A stretch of 64,000 nucleotides of DNA from Ga0077555 sp963741565. Its GTDB lineage: Bacteria > Pseudomonadota > Alphaproteobacteria > Rhizobiales > Hyphomicrobiaceae. A program made the translations under genes and the position numbers. Below, piece after piece: positions 43,797 through 53,150 of this stretch; position 1 is the stretch's first letter; every line of letters starts with the position of its first letter. The notes beneath the pieces were generated by a model. The model saw only the letters and a list, made by a program, of their open reading frames with translations. It was not told the DNA's origin and made no database searches. Location of the stretch: NCBI GenBank assembly GCA_963741565.1, contig CAVUIK010000002.1, positions 1 through 64,000 of the forward strand, read 5' to 3'.

Positions 43797-44792
43797 GTGG
43801 CAGGCATTCATGGCTCGAAGGGCGTCGATGTCATTCGAACGCTACTCGACGAAGAGAATGAGATCTGGGGACATCGCGGCGACGACGATGTGCGCGGCGG
43901 GCGCCAGGATGACGCCATCCGCGGCGGCAAGGACAACGATACGCTCTGGGGCGATCGCGGCGCCGATGCCATCTACGGGAACACCGGCAACGACACCATC
44001 TGGGGCAGCGTTAACGACGACCGCTTGTTCGGCGGCGAAGGCCAGGACTGGATCAGCGGCGGCAAGGACAATGACGCCATCGCTGGCGGCAAGGGCGACG
44101 ACGTCCTCGCAGGCAACACCGGCGACGACGTGGTGTCCGGCGGCTCCGGCAATGACGTGGTCGAAGGCAAGGCCGGCGATGACGTGCTCGACGGCGGCCG
44201 CGGCGACGACAGGATATCGGGCGGCTCCGGCGACGATTACATCCGTGCGAGCTCCGGCAGCGACGTCGTTGCAGGCGGCAGCGGCTTCGACACGCTGGAC
44301 TTCGGGCGCATGTCGGGCCGGCTCGAGATCGATCTGGGCGCACATACCGCGCGGGTCGTCGGACAGGGCAATGCCGCGCACGAGTTGACGCTGTCCGGGA
44401 TCGAGCAGGTGATCGGGACCGACCTCGCCGATGCCATGACGGGCAGCAAGGCGGCCGAGCAGTTCGTCGGCGGTGCGGGCAACGACTGGTTCCGCGGCAA
44501 GCTCGGGGCGGACACGCTGACGGGCGGCGACGGCGCCGATACGTTCGCGTTCCTGAAAAAGGACCTGGGCGACGGCAGCCTCGATCGGATCACCGACTTC
44601 GAGGTTGGTGTCGATCATCTCGATCTCGCGGACTTTCTGAAGGGTGGCAAATCGCTCGAGACGGCGATCCACCTTGAGCAGCGCGGCGCCGATACGGTCG
44701 TGCAGGGGCTGGTCAAGGGCGCCTACGTCGACGTGGTCGTGCTGGCCGGCGTCGATATGGGTGCGATTGCCGACCACGGTATGCTGGTCTGA
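43797..44792 (+). CDS. RTX / haemolysin-type calcium-binding repeat protein
   Basis: A protein of about 331 residues made largely of nine-residue RTX repeats (GGxGxDxxx), such as GGKGDDVLAGNTGDDVVSGG, in two blocks around a spacer (RLEIDLGAHTARVVGQGN), then a C-terminal M10-serralysin-like region (FAFLKKDLGDGSLDRITDFE). RTX domains bind calcium outside the cell, and the C-terminus carries an uncleaved type I secretion signal. No catalytic domain is visible. GTG 43797 is preferred, with GGGAGG in front; an ATG at 43785 lies in the same frame. No type I transporter is nearby. Confidence 0.85.
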   Translation: MAGIHGSKGVDVIRTLLDEENEIWGHRGDDDVRGGRQDDAIRGGKDNDTLWGDRGADAIYGNTGNDTIWGSVNDDRLFGGEGQDWISGGKDNDAIAGGKGDDVLAGNTGDDVVSGGSGNDVVEGKAGDDVLDGGRGDDRISGGSGDDYIRASSGSDVVAGGSGFDTLDFGRMSGRLEIDLGAHTARVVGQGNAAHELTLSGIEQVIGTDLADAMTGSKAAEQFVGGAGNDWFRGKLGADTLTGGDGADTFAFLKKDLGDGSLDRITDFEVGVDHLDLADFLKGGKSLETAIHLEQRGADTVVQGLVKGAYVDVVVLAGVDMGAIADHGMLV

Positions 44793-44801
44793 CGTGGCTG
44801 C

Positions 44802-44844
44802 GCGCCGGATGCGCAGTGGGCATCCGAAGGCGCAAGCGAAAAAG
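44802..44844. repeat. Dispersed hairpin repeat, copy C
   Basis: CGGATGC (44806-44812), loop GCAGTGG, GCATCCG (44820-44826), then AAGGCGCAAGCG and an A-run. The right part repeats copy A at 148-171, and the loop is that of copy B at 43503. It leads directly into the terminator hairpin, supplying its T-tract on the minus strand. Confidence 0.6.
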
Positions 44845-44869
44845 CTGCCCGGGCGATAAGCCCGGGCAG
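44836..44869 (-). terminator. Rho-independent terminator of the small Cys-rich gene
   Basis: A perfect 10-bp stem (CTGCCCGGGC 44845-44854 with GCCCGGGCAG 44860-44869) with a five-base loop, followed on the minus strand by CTTTTTCGC. It sits 30 bases behind the stop of the minus-strand gene at 44899. Confidence 0.85.
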
Positions 44870-44898
44870 TTCAGCAATCGACGACGATCTTTGGCAGA

Positions 44899-45174
44899 CT
44901 ACCGCTGCTTGCTGGCGATGCACTGCTGCAGGCAGCGCTGGCGCTCGGCATCACAGCTCGGGCTGCCCTTGGTCTGCACGCGGCAACGGTCGTGATTGGC
45001 CTGGCAAGTGCCAGCGCACGAGCCGTTCTGGGCAACTTGCGTCGGCGCGGTGACCGCCGGGAAGGCATGCGGGGAGGCGCGCAACGTCTGGCCGTCAGCC
45101 AGCGCCGGGTCAGTCAGTGCTGGACCAGCCAGACTTGCCAGCAATCCCAGTCCGATGATGAAGCGCCGAAGCAT
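44899..45174 (-). CDS. Small exported cysteine-rich protein
   Basis: A 91-residue protein with signal peptide (LRRFIIGLGLLASLAG to ALA) and a mature end containing five cysteines in the pattern CxxxC, C, C, C (CAGTCQANHDRC, SCDAERQRCLQQC). It probably folds by disulfides in the periplasm, perhaps a helical hairpin. ATG 45174 has GGGGAG upstream; a longer frame starts at 45198. No named family recognised. Its terminator overlaps a repeat element. Confidence 0.65.
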   Translation of the reverse strand: MLRRFIIGLGLLASLAGPALTDPALADGQTLRASPHAFPAVTAPTQVAQNGSCAGTCQANHDRCRVQTKGSPSCDAERQRCLQQCIASKQR

Positions 45175-45522
45175 CTCCAACACTCCCCGCATTGTCATTG
45201 TTTCCGCCGGTCATCCGGCGGGCTCATGTTCGCCACGGTCCGGTCTTTGACCGGCGCGCAACGATCTCAATTCTGCCCCGGTTGATAGCCGGGGCCACAT
45301 GAATGCAGGCTGAACTTGAGATTGTTGTGTCAAATCATCGGGTTGGATTTTATCGGATCGAGCGCCCCAGAACGTCTGTCAACGCTCGAGGCGCTTACGG
45401 AGCATGCTAACATTGCCAATGGACCTTTGGCGATATGTGGACAAGCGGCCTGTGGATGACGGCTTGGCGGGCTTTGCCGACTGGCCTTAAGGTGCGCCGT
45501 CTCCAGCCAGGATGCCCAGCCC
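45175..45522. other. Intergenic region between divergent genes
   Basis: No gene seen. A short hairpin (CCCCGG 45276-45281 with CCGGGG 45289-45294) lacks a T-tract. The region must hold promoters for the Cys-rich gene (minus) and the RraA-like gene (plus); I see no strong consensus boxes. Confidence 0.4.
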
Positions 45523-46224
45523 ATGAGCCTCGATCCGAAGATCGTCCAGACGCTTGCCAAGGTCACCACCGCGACCATCACCACAATCCTGTTGAAGAAG
45601 GGGCTGCGCAACGTCTGGATGCGCGGCTCACGGCCATTGGCGCCGGGCCAGCCGCGCCTCGTCGGGCGGGCGTTCACGCTGCGGTTCGTGCCGGCACGCG
45701 AGGATCTGGCGACGCCGGAGTCGTGGTCCTCGCCGACCTCGACGCGGGCGGCAATCGAGGCCATGCCGGCCGGTTGTATCGCGGTTGCCGACGCCATGGG
45801 CGTGACCGACGCTGGCATCTTTGGCGATATCCTGTGCGCGCGGATGAAAAAGCGCGGGGTTGCCGGGCTGATCTCCGATGGCGCCGTACGCGACGTTGCG
45901 GGCGTGCTCGGAACCAAGCTGCCGGTCTGGTGCCAGGGTGGCGCGGCGCCGCCATCGGTGGCCGGATTGACGTTCGTCGCCTGGCAGCAGCCGATCGGCT
46001 GCGGCGGCGTTGCCGTGTTCCCTGACGATGTCGTCGTTGTCGATGACGATGGCGCGGTGCTCATTCCAGCCAAGCTCGTTGACGAGGTTGTGGCGACCGC
46101 GCCGGATCAGGAGCATATGGAGGGCTGGATCATGACCGAGGTCGAGAAGGGCGTGCAGTTGCCGGGCCTCTATCCCATGAATGCGGAAACGAAGGCGCGT
46201 TACGAGGCGGAGAAGAAGAGGTGA
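45523..46224 (+). CDS. RraA-family protein (HMG/CHA aldolase-like)
   Basis: A 233-residue protein of the RraA/4-hydroxy-4-methyl-2-oxoglutarate aldolase family: TATITTILLKKGLRN at the start, GDILCARMKKRGVAGLISDGAVRD (the active-site loop with Gly-Asp and Arg-Asp residues), and VVDDDGAVLIPAKLVDEV. Members either inhibit RNase E or are metal-dependent aldolases; the length and active-site loop favour the aldolase type. It overlaps the CoA-transferase start by four bases (GTGA), suggesting a joint catabolic route. Confidence 0.83.
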   Translation: MSLDPKIVQTLAKVTTATITTILLKKGLRNVWMRGSRPLAPGQPRLVGRAFTLRFVPAREDLATPESWSSPTSTRAAIEAMPAGCIAVADAMGVTDAGIFGDILCARMKKRGVAGLISDGAVRDVAGVLGTKLPVWCQGGAAPPSVAGLTFVAWQQPIGCGGVAVFPDDVVVVDDDGAVLIPAKLVDEVVATAPDQEHMEGWIMTEVEKGVQLPGLYPMNAETKARYEAEKKR

Positions 46225-47354
46225 GCGGAGCGAGGACAAAACCACTCGAAGGCCTGACTGTGGTCTCACTGGAGCAAGCGGTTGCCGCGCCGATGTGCGG
46301 ACGCCGGCTCGCTGACGCTGGCGCGCGGGTGATCAAGGTCGAGCGTCCCGAAGGCGATTTCGCGCGCGGATATGATCGCCTGCTGAATGGCGAGAGCGTC
46401 TATTTCGTCTGGCTCAATCGGGGCAAGGAGTTGGTTGTCGTCGACCTGACGAAGGACGAGGACCGGCGACTGTTCGAGGCACTGGTCGCCAAAGCCGACG
46501 TGCTGGTGCAGAACCTGAAACCTGGTGCGCTGTCGAAACTCGGGCTCGGCGTCGACCAGCTCTGTGCCAAGCATCCGCGGCTGATTGCCTGCTCGATTTC
46601 TGGCTATGGCGACGAGGGCCCTTACGCCGAGCGCAAGGCCTATGATCTGCTGATCCAGGCGGAATCTGGGTTGGCCTCGGTCACGGGTGGGCCGGAAGAA
46701 CCCTCGCGTGTCGGCATCTCGATCGTCGATGTGGCGACGGGACTGCATGCCTACGAGGCGATCCTCGAGGCGCTGATCCGGCGCAGCGTCACTGGGCAGG
46801 GCGAGCACATCCGCGTCTCGATGTTCGATTGCATGGCGGAATTCATGAGCGTGCCGCTGCTGCAGGGCCTGTGGGGCGCGCCACCGAAACGCATCGGCCT
46901 GTCGCACACCTCGCTCGCGCCCTACGGCGTGTTCACGACGCGCGACGGCGTGCCGGTTCTGATTTCCATCCAGAACGACCGGGAGTGGCGGTCGCTGGCG
47001 ACAAAGGTGCTGGAGCTGCCCGCCGCCGCTACCGATCCGAAATTTGCGACCAGCCCCGCGCGTCTCGAACATCGGCCGGAAACCGACGCTCTGGTGGCGC
47101 GCTGGTTCGCCAGCCTCGATGCTGTGGCTGCGATCGCCAAGCTCGATGCGGCCGACATCGCGTTCGGGCGCGTCAACGACTGGCAGGGTCTCAACGCACA
47201 TCCGCATCTGCGCACAATCACGGTTGGTACCGTGAAGGGACCGGTGACCATGCCGGCGGCAGCCGCCATCTGGTCCGGCTCACCAAGCGAGCCGGGACCT
47301 GTGCCGGCACTTGGCGCCGATACCGCGCGCGTGCGCCGCGAGCTGCTGGGGTGA
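46221..47354 (+). CDS. CaiB/BaiF (class III) CoA-transferase
   Basis: A 377-residue class III CoA-transferase: PLEGLTVVSLEQAVAAPMCG, ADAGARVIKVERPEGDFAR, NRGKELVVVDLTKDEDRR, and the nucleophile Asp region AYDLLIQAESGLASVTG. It moves CoA between carboxylic acids. With the RraA-like aldolase upstream, a route through a dicarboxylic acid CoA ester (mesaconyl, itaconyl or methylmalyl type) is plausible but inferred. Starts with GTG inside the previous stop. Confidence 0.9.
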   Translation: MSGARTKPLEGLTVVSLEQAVAAPMCGRRLADAGARVIKVERPEGDFARGYDRLLNGESVYFVWLNRGKELVVVDLTKDEDRRLFEALVAKADVLVQNLKPGALSKLGLGVDQLCAKHPRLIACSISGYGDEGPYAERKAYDLLIQAESGLASVTGGPEEPSRVGISIVDVATGLHAYEAILEALIRRSVTGQGEHIRVSMFDCMAEFMSVPLLQGLWGAPPKRIGLSHTSLAPYGVFTTRDGVPVLISIQNDREWRSLATKVLELPAAATDPKFATSPARLEHRPETDALVARWFASLDAVAAIAKLDAADIAFGRVNDWQGLNAHPHLRTITVGTVKGPVTMPAAAAIWSGSPSEPGPVPALGADTARVRRELLG

Positions 47355-47361
47355 CGTTCGC

Positions 47362-48447
<1,086 letters not shown>

Positions 48448-48601
48448 CTCATGGGCTGAATGGCATTGAACGCCAGAATCCAGCGGCAGGGGCGCCATGG
48501 CAAGTAGAAAGTGGGTGAACCGGTCCGGCGGTCGAGCGGCTTGCGGTCGCGATGGTGTGGCGTGCTACTGTCCGCCAAGGCTGAGCAACGCAGAGGGCGT
48601 C

Positions 48602-50211
48602 ATGAGACAGGCGACACGGAGCGGGATTGCAGCTCGGACGGCACTGGCATTGGCATTCTGCGGCGCGCCGGTGGAGCTGGCGCTGGCGCAGAAGTCGGGC
48701 GGCACGCTGCGCGTCTACAACACGACGCAACCGCCGTCGGCCTCGATCCACGAGGAATCTGACGATCGCCACCAACATGCCGTTCATGGCGATCTTCAGC
48801 AATCTCGTGCGCTTCGATCCGACCAAGCCGCGGAACAGCTTCGAGACGATCGTGCCGGATATCGCGGAGAGCTGGAGCTGGGACGCGACCGGCACCAAGC
48901 TGACGTTCAAGATCCGGACGGCCGGCGTCACCTGGCACGACGGCAAGCCGTTCACGGCGAAGGACGTGCAGTGCACCTGGCACCGGCTCAACGGTCTCGA
49001 GAAGGACTACTTCCGGCGCAGCCCGCGCGCGATCTGGTACGAAAACCTGAAAGAGGTGACGATCGACAATGAGAACACGGTCACTTTCCACCTGACCAAG
49101 CCGCAGCCTTCGATGCTGGCGATGCTGGCCTCAGGGCTGTCGCCGATCTATCCGTGTCATGTGGCCGGCGCGCGAGATGCGCACGAAGCCGATCGGAACG
49201 GGGCCGTTCAAATTCGTCGAGTTCAAAAGCAACGAGTCCATCAAGCTCGTGAAGAACCCGGACTACTGGAACAAGGGCAAGCCCCACCTCGACGGCATCG
49301 ATTGGCGGATCGTGACCAGCCGCTCGACCCGGGCGCTGGCCTTCGTCGCCGGCGAGTTCGACTTGACATTCAACGGCGATATCACGGTCGCGATGATGGC
49401 GGACGTTGCGAAACAGAAGCCAGACGCGGTCTGCAAACTGGTGCCCAACAATGTGCCGATCAACATCTTGATCAACCGGGACCGGCCGCCATTCGACAAG
49501 GCGGAACTGCGCCGCGCCGTTTCACTTGTGTTCGACCGCAAGGGCTACGTCGACATCATCACGCAAGGCAAGGCTCTGCCGGCCGCCAACATGATGCCGC
49601 CGCCAGAAGGGCAATGGGGCATGCCGCCCGAGGAGCTGGCGAAGCTGCCCGGTTACGGCGACGTTACAACGCAACGGGCCGAAGCCCGGAAGATCATGGA
49701 GAGCCTCGGCTATGGCCCCAGCAACCGGCTCAAGGTGAAAATCGCGACGCGCGATTTCGCGACCTACAAGGATCCGGCCGTGATCTTCGTCGATGAGCTG
49801 AACAAGATCCATTTCGACGCCGAGATGGAGCTGGTGGAATCCTCGATCTGGCACAGCCGCTTGACCAAGAAGGACTACACGCTCGGTATGAACACGTCGG
49901 GCGTCGGCATTGACGACCCCGATGCCGTCTTGAAGGGCGCCTACGCCTGCAAGTCGGAGGCGAACTACACGGGCTATTGCAAGCCCGAAATCGAAAAGCT
50001 GCTGGACGAGCAGTCGCAGCAGTCGGACATGACGAAGCGGCGCAAGATTGTCTGGGAGATTGAGCGCCTGCTGGCGGAGGATGTCGCGCGTCCCATCATC
50101 TTCCACAACAAGGGCGGCACGTGCTGGCACTCCTACGTCAAGGGCCACACGCACCAGGAAAACAGCCTCTACAACAACTGGCGCTTCGACACCGTCTGGC
50201 TCGACAAGTGA
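48602..50211 (+). pseudogene. ABC transporter solute-binding protein (peptide/DppA family), two frameshifts
   Basis: Three frames make one family-5 solute-binding protein of about 535 residues. Frame one: signal peptide and KSGGTLRVYNTTQPPSASIH. Frame two: LTIATNMPFMAIFSNLV to MLAMLASGLSPIYPCHV. Frame three: REMRTKPIGTGPFKFVEFKS to the end. Removing one base near 48758 (GAATCTG) and one near 49170 (GTGGCC) gives continuous HEELTIATNM and CHVPAREMRTKPIG. It would capture a peptide or nickel-type ligand in the periplasm. No permease or ATPase genes lie beside it. Clean repair at both sites suggests sequencing insertions. Confidence 0.85.
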
Positions 50212-50529
50212 GTGGTGGTGGGGTGGGGACCTCCCCATGATGCTCGCGGACTTCGAGGGAAAGCATTAGCTCGCGAAGACTTCGCGTTGCGGCAGCACTC
50301 GGGCCGCAAGCTCAAGCCAATCCCGCAGCGTCGGTCTCGGCGTATCGACACGATTGACCCTGAGCTGACATCGGGTTGGTCCAGGGACCTCGCCCCGTCG
50401 CGTCTGCTTTTCTATCTATCACGCAAAGCGCGTCACAGAACAGTTCCCTACTTGCGCAAAGCGTAATACCGCAAGTAGCGTTGGACGACCAACGTGATCA
50501 TATCGGGCAGAACCTAGAGGAGGAGTTCA
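50212..50529. other. Intergenic region with hairpin before the GST gene
   Basis: No gene seen. CTACTTGCG (50448-50456) and CGCAAGTAG (50470-50478) form a perfect 9-bp stem with a 13-base loop about 50 bp before the GST start. It may be an operator or end structure; the strand of action is unclear. Confidence 0.4.
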
Positions 50530-51162
50530 ATGCGCAAACTGTTATATTCGAACGGGTCACCGTTCGCACGCAAGGTCCGCATCGTGCTCGCCGAAAAAGG
50601 TCTCGAGTTCGATGGAGACGTCGTCACCAACTATATCCAAATTAAAGACTCACTCAAGGAGCACAATCCACTTCTCCAGGTGCCGGCGTTTTATGACAGA
50701 AGCCGAGTGTTGTGGGGATCCGACCTGATCTTGCAGTATTTATTCTCGACTTATCCGGAGACCCCGCCCAGTGGCGTCTCACCTCCTCTTGCGCCGACCA
50801 TCGCTCGGCAAGATCAGTACTGGGATGACATGCTCATCCTTACGACGATCGATTCCATGGCAGACGCCATCGTCAACTACCGCCTAATGGTTGCTGGTGG
50901 ACCGGAGTTTGAAAACACCTTCATGGAAAGACAGATTGGCCGCGTTCCTTCGGCTTTGGACTGGCTGGAACAGCGGTGCACGACCGAAGGGTTTTGGCCG
51001 GGAACATGTTCGGTGATGGATATCAACTTGATGTGCCCGCTGATTTATGGCGAGGTCAGAAAGGCATTCAACTTTCGAACCGGACGCTGGCCGAAAATCG
51101 TGGCGCTTGTCGATCAACTTCAAACAAGGCCGTCCGTGGCCGCTACTCAGATCAATACGTGA
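50530..51162 (+). CDS. Glutathione S-transferase
   Basis: A 210-residue cytosolic GST. The N-terminal thioredoxin-like domain starts KLLYSNGSPFARKVRIVLAE, with the glutathione-binding NPLLQVPAF turn; the C-terminal helical domain holds FWPGTCSVMDINLMCPLIYG (N-capping box). Ser9 or the cysteines nearby may activate glutathione. A strong AGGAGG precedes ATG. Codons such as TTA, ATA and TTT are more frequent than in its neighbours, hinting at transfer. Confidence 0.9.
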   Translation: MRKLLYSNGSPFARKVRIVLAEKGLEFDGDVVTNYIQIKDSLKEHNPLLQVPAFYDRSRVLWGSDLILQYLFSTYPETPPSGVSPPLAPTIARQDQYWDDMLILTTIDSMADAIVNYRLMVAGGPEFENTFMERQIGRVPSALDWLEQRCTTEGFWPGTCSVMDINLMCPLIYGEVRKAFNFRTGRWPKIVALVDQLQTRPSVAATQINT

Positions 51163-51352
51163 GCCCCTTTGGTGTTTGCGGAGCTTTCAGCTAACGCCCG
51201 AATAGCTGCTCTCCCGCGCCAAATCGATGGTATGTCTCTTCCTGACCCATCGCGACTGATTTCACGCTCATACCAACGTCGTCCGGGTGCGAGAGATGGG
51301 CTGGCAACGCCACTCGACATACGGAGGCAAGCGAGCACGCACGCCACCACCA

Positions 51353-52150
51353 TCACCCCGCCGCGTCCTTGTGCGCGCCGCTGCGCGCTTTGGCGAGCAA
51401 CCGCCGCATGCCGGCAAGCCAGCGATCTGGGATCGCCAGCTTTGCGTTTGAGATAGTCGGCAACTTCGGGGTGCGGTGAGGATAGGAACCGTCTCCTCGC
51501 TCCATCGCACGCACGACGCATTCGGCGACCGCCTCTGTTGTCGCGATGCCGTCGACGCCGGCGGCCTTCAATCCGGGCTTCGCATACATCGGCGTGTTGA
51601 CGGCCTGCGGACACAGTACCGAGAACCTGACGCCACGATCGCCGTATTGAATCGCCAGATGCTCGGCGAGGGCGACCGCCGCGTGCTTGGTCACCGTGTA
51701 GGGCGCCGAGCCGACCGAGGCGAGGAGACCGGCTGCCGAGGCGGTACTCAGGATATAGCCGCTGCCCTGGGCCAGCATATCGGGCAGGACGGCGCGCGCG
51801 GCATAGACGTGCGCCATGACGTGGACGCTCCACATCTGCGCCCATACCTCGTCAGGTGCCTCTTCGTGACCGCGCACGGATATGCCGGCGTTCGAGAAGA
51901 ATACGTCGATCGGCCCGTATGTCGCCTTGGCTGCGGCGACGAGCGCCTTCACCTCGGTTTCGCGCGTGACGTCGCAGGGAAATGCGAACCCGCCGATCTC
52001 GCGCGCGACCGCCTCGAGTGCGGGTGTCGATGCGGCGCGATCGGTGACCACGATCCCGCGCGCGCCCTCGGCGGCGAACCGGCGGGCCAAGGCCGCGCCA
52101 ATTCCGCTGGCCGCGCCCGTCACGACGATGTGCTTCTGGTGCAATTTCAT
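51353..52150 (-). CDS. Short-chain dehydrogenase/reductase with two compensating indels
   Basis: A 265-residue SDR: HIVVTGAASGIGAALARRF (NAD(P)-binding TGxxxGIG), FFSNAGISV, catalytic Tyr and Lys in SAPYTVTKHAAV, and CPQAVNTPMY. From about 51490 to 51435 the continuous frame reads nonsense (YPHRTPKLPTISNAKLAIP) while another frame reads family-like FLSSPHPEVADYLKRKAGDP; the original frame then resumes at DRWLAGMRRLL. Two nearby indels that cancel each other explain this. Substrate unknown. Confidence 0.85.
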   Translation of the reverse strand: MKLHQKHIVVTGAASGIGAALARRFAAEGARGIVVTDRAASTPALEAVAREIGGFAFPCDVTRETEVKALVAAAKATYGPIDVFFSNAGISVRGHEEAPDEVWAQMWSVHVMAHVYAARAVLPDMLAQGSGYILSTASAAGLLASVGSAPYTVTKHAAVALAEHLAIQYGDRGVRFSVLCPQAVNTPMYAKPGLKAAGVDGIATTEAVAECVVRAMERGDGSYPHRTPKLPTISNAKLAIPDRWLAGMRRLLAKARSGAHKDAAG

Positions 52151-52324
52151 ATCGGGCGTCCTGTGGAAGGGCCGGCTGGCCGCGGGCGAATGCTTGGATC
52201 AGCGTCGGGTGCGCGGTGGCCGGCTGTCAAGCTGCGGCCGCCCAGCACTGTCCTCGCGCCATCTCCGATTCACATCGGGCGGATCGCGCGGTAGCATCCC
52301 CGGAGAATGGAACCGGAGAGACCC

Positions 52325-53047
52325 ATGCGATCGGACGATCAAGCCAAGACCGCCAAACCCGATGCCCCGTTGGTGGCGGCTTGGGATCTGCCGACGCGGC
52401 TGTTTCACTGGACACTGGTCCTGCTGATCATTCTGGCATGGGTCTCACGCAAGTGGGGCGATGCTGGCCTCGTCTGGCACACGTGGAACGGCTACGCGAT
52501 CCTGGTGCTCATCGTCTGGCGGGTCATCTGGGGCTTTACCGGCAGCTCGACCGCGCGGTTCCAGGCGTTCTTCTACTGGCCGTGGACGGCGGCGAGCTAC
52601 GGCATCGACTTCGCGCTGCGCCGCCCCCGCCATTTTCTGGGCCACAATCCGCTTGGCGGGTCGGTCGTATTCATGATGCTGGGTCTCGTAGGTCTACAGG
52701 CAACGCTGGGGCTTTTTTCCTACGACGATCACGACTCCCTGGCCGGCGGGCCGCTGGCGGGCAAAGTTGGCGACGCCGCCTGGGCGTTCGCGACGAAGTG
52801 GCACATTCGGGTCTTCGATCTGATCCTCGTCGTGATCGCGCTGCACATCGCCGCGAACATTCTGTACATCGTTTGGAAGGGTGAGAATCTCGTGCGCCCG
52901 ATGATCACTGGAAAAAAGCCGGCGATCGGCTACGAGGATCAGGCCGAGGCGCGCCTGGAAAGTGCCGGCCGCGCCCTGGTTTGCCTGATCGCCGCGGTGT
53001 TCCTCGTCTTCGGCGCCATTATGACCTTCGGCGGAAAGGTGTTTTAG
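52325..53047 (+). CDS. Cytochrome b561 family protein
   Basis: A 240-residue integral protein with four to five membrane helices and haem-ligand histidines: WDLPTRLFHWTLVLLIILAW, WHTWNGYAILVLIVWRVIWG, and KWHIRVFDLILVVIALHIAANILY. The family shuttles electrons across the inner membrane between quinol and c-type haems. GGAGAG precedes ATG 52325. It lies 103 bp upstream of a periplasmic di-haem protein on the same strand, its likely electron partner. Confidence 0.9.
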   Translation: MRSDDQAKTAKPDAPLVAAWDLPTRLFHWTLVLLIILAWVSRKWGDAGLVWHTWNGYAILVLIVWRVIWGFTGSSTARFQAFFYWPWTAASYGIDFALRRPRHFLGHNPLGGSVVFMMLGLVGLQATLGLFSYDDHDSLAGGPLAGKVGDAAWAFATKWHIRVFDLILVVIALHIAANILYIVWKGENLVRPMITGKKPAIGYEDQAEARLESAGRALVCLIAAVFLVFGAIMTFGGKVF

Positions 53048-53150
53048 GGGGCGGCAGCGTCGTCGCGTCTCTTGCCGTGTCGCCGCGCGGCGACCACAAT
53101 GGCGCCCAACCTTGCGCCCAGCGTCGGCCAAGGACGGGAGTTGCACGGGG

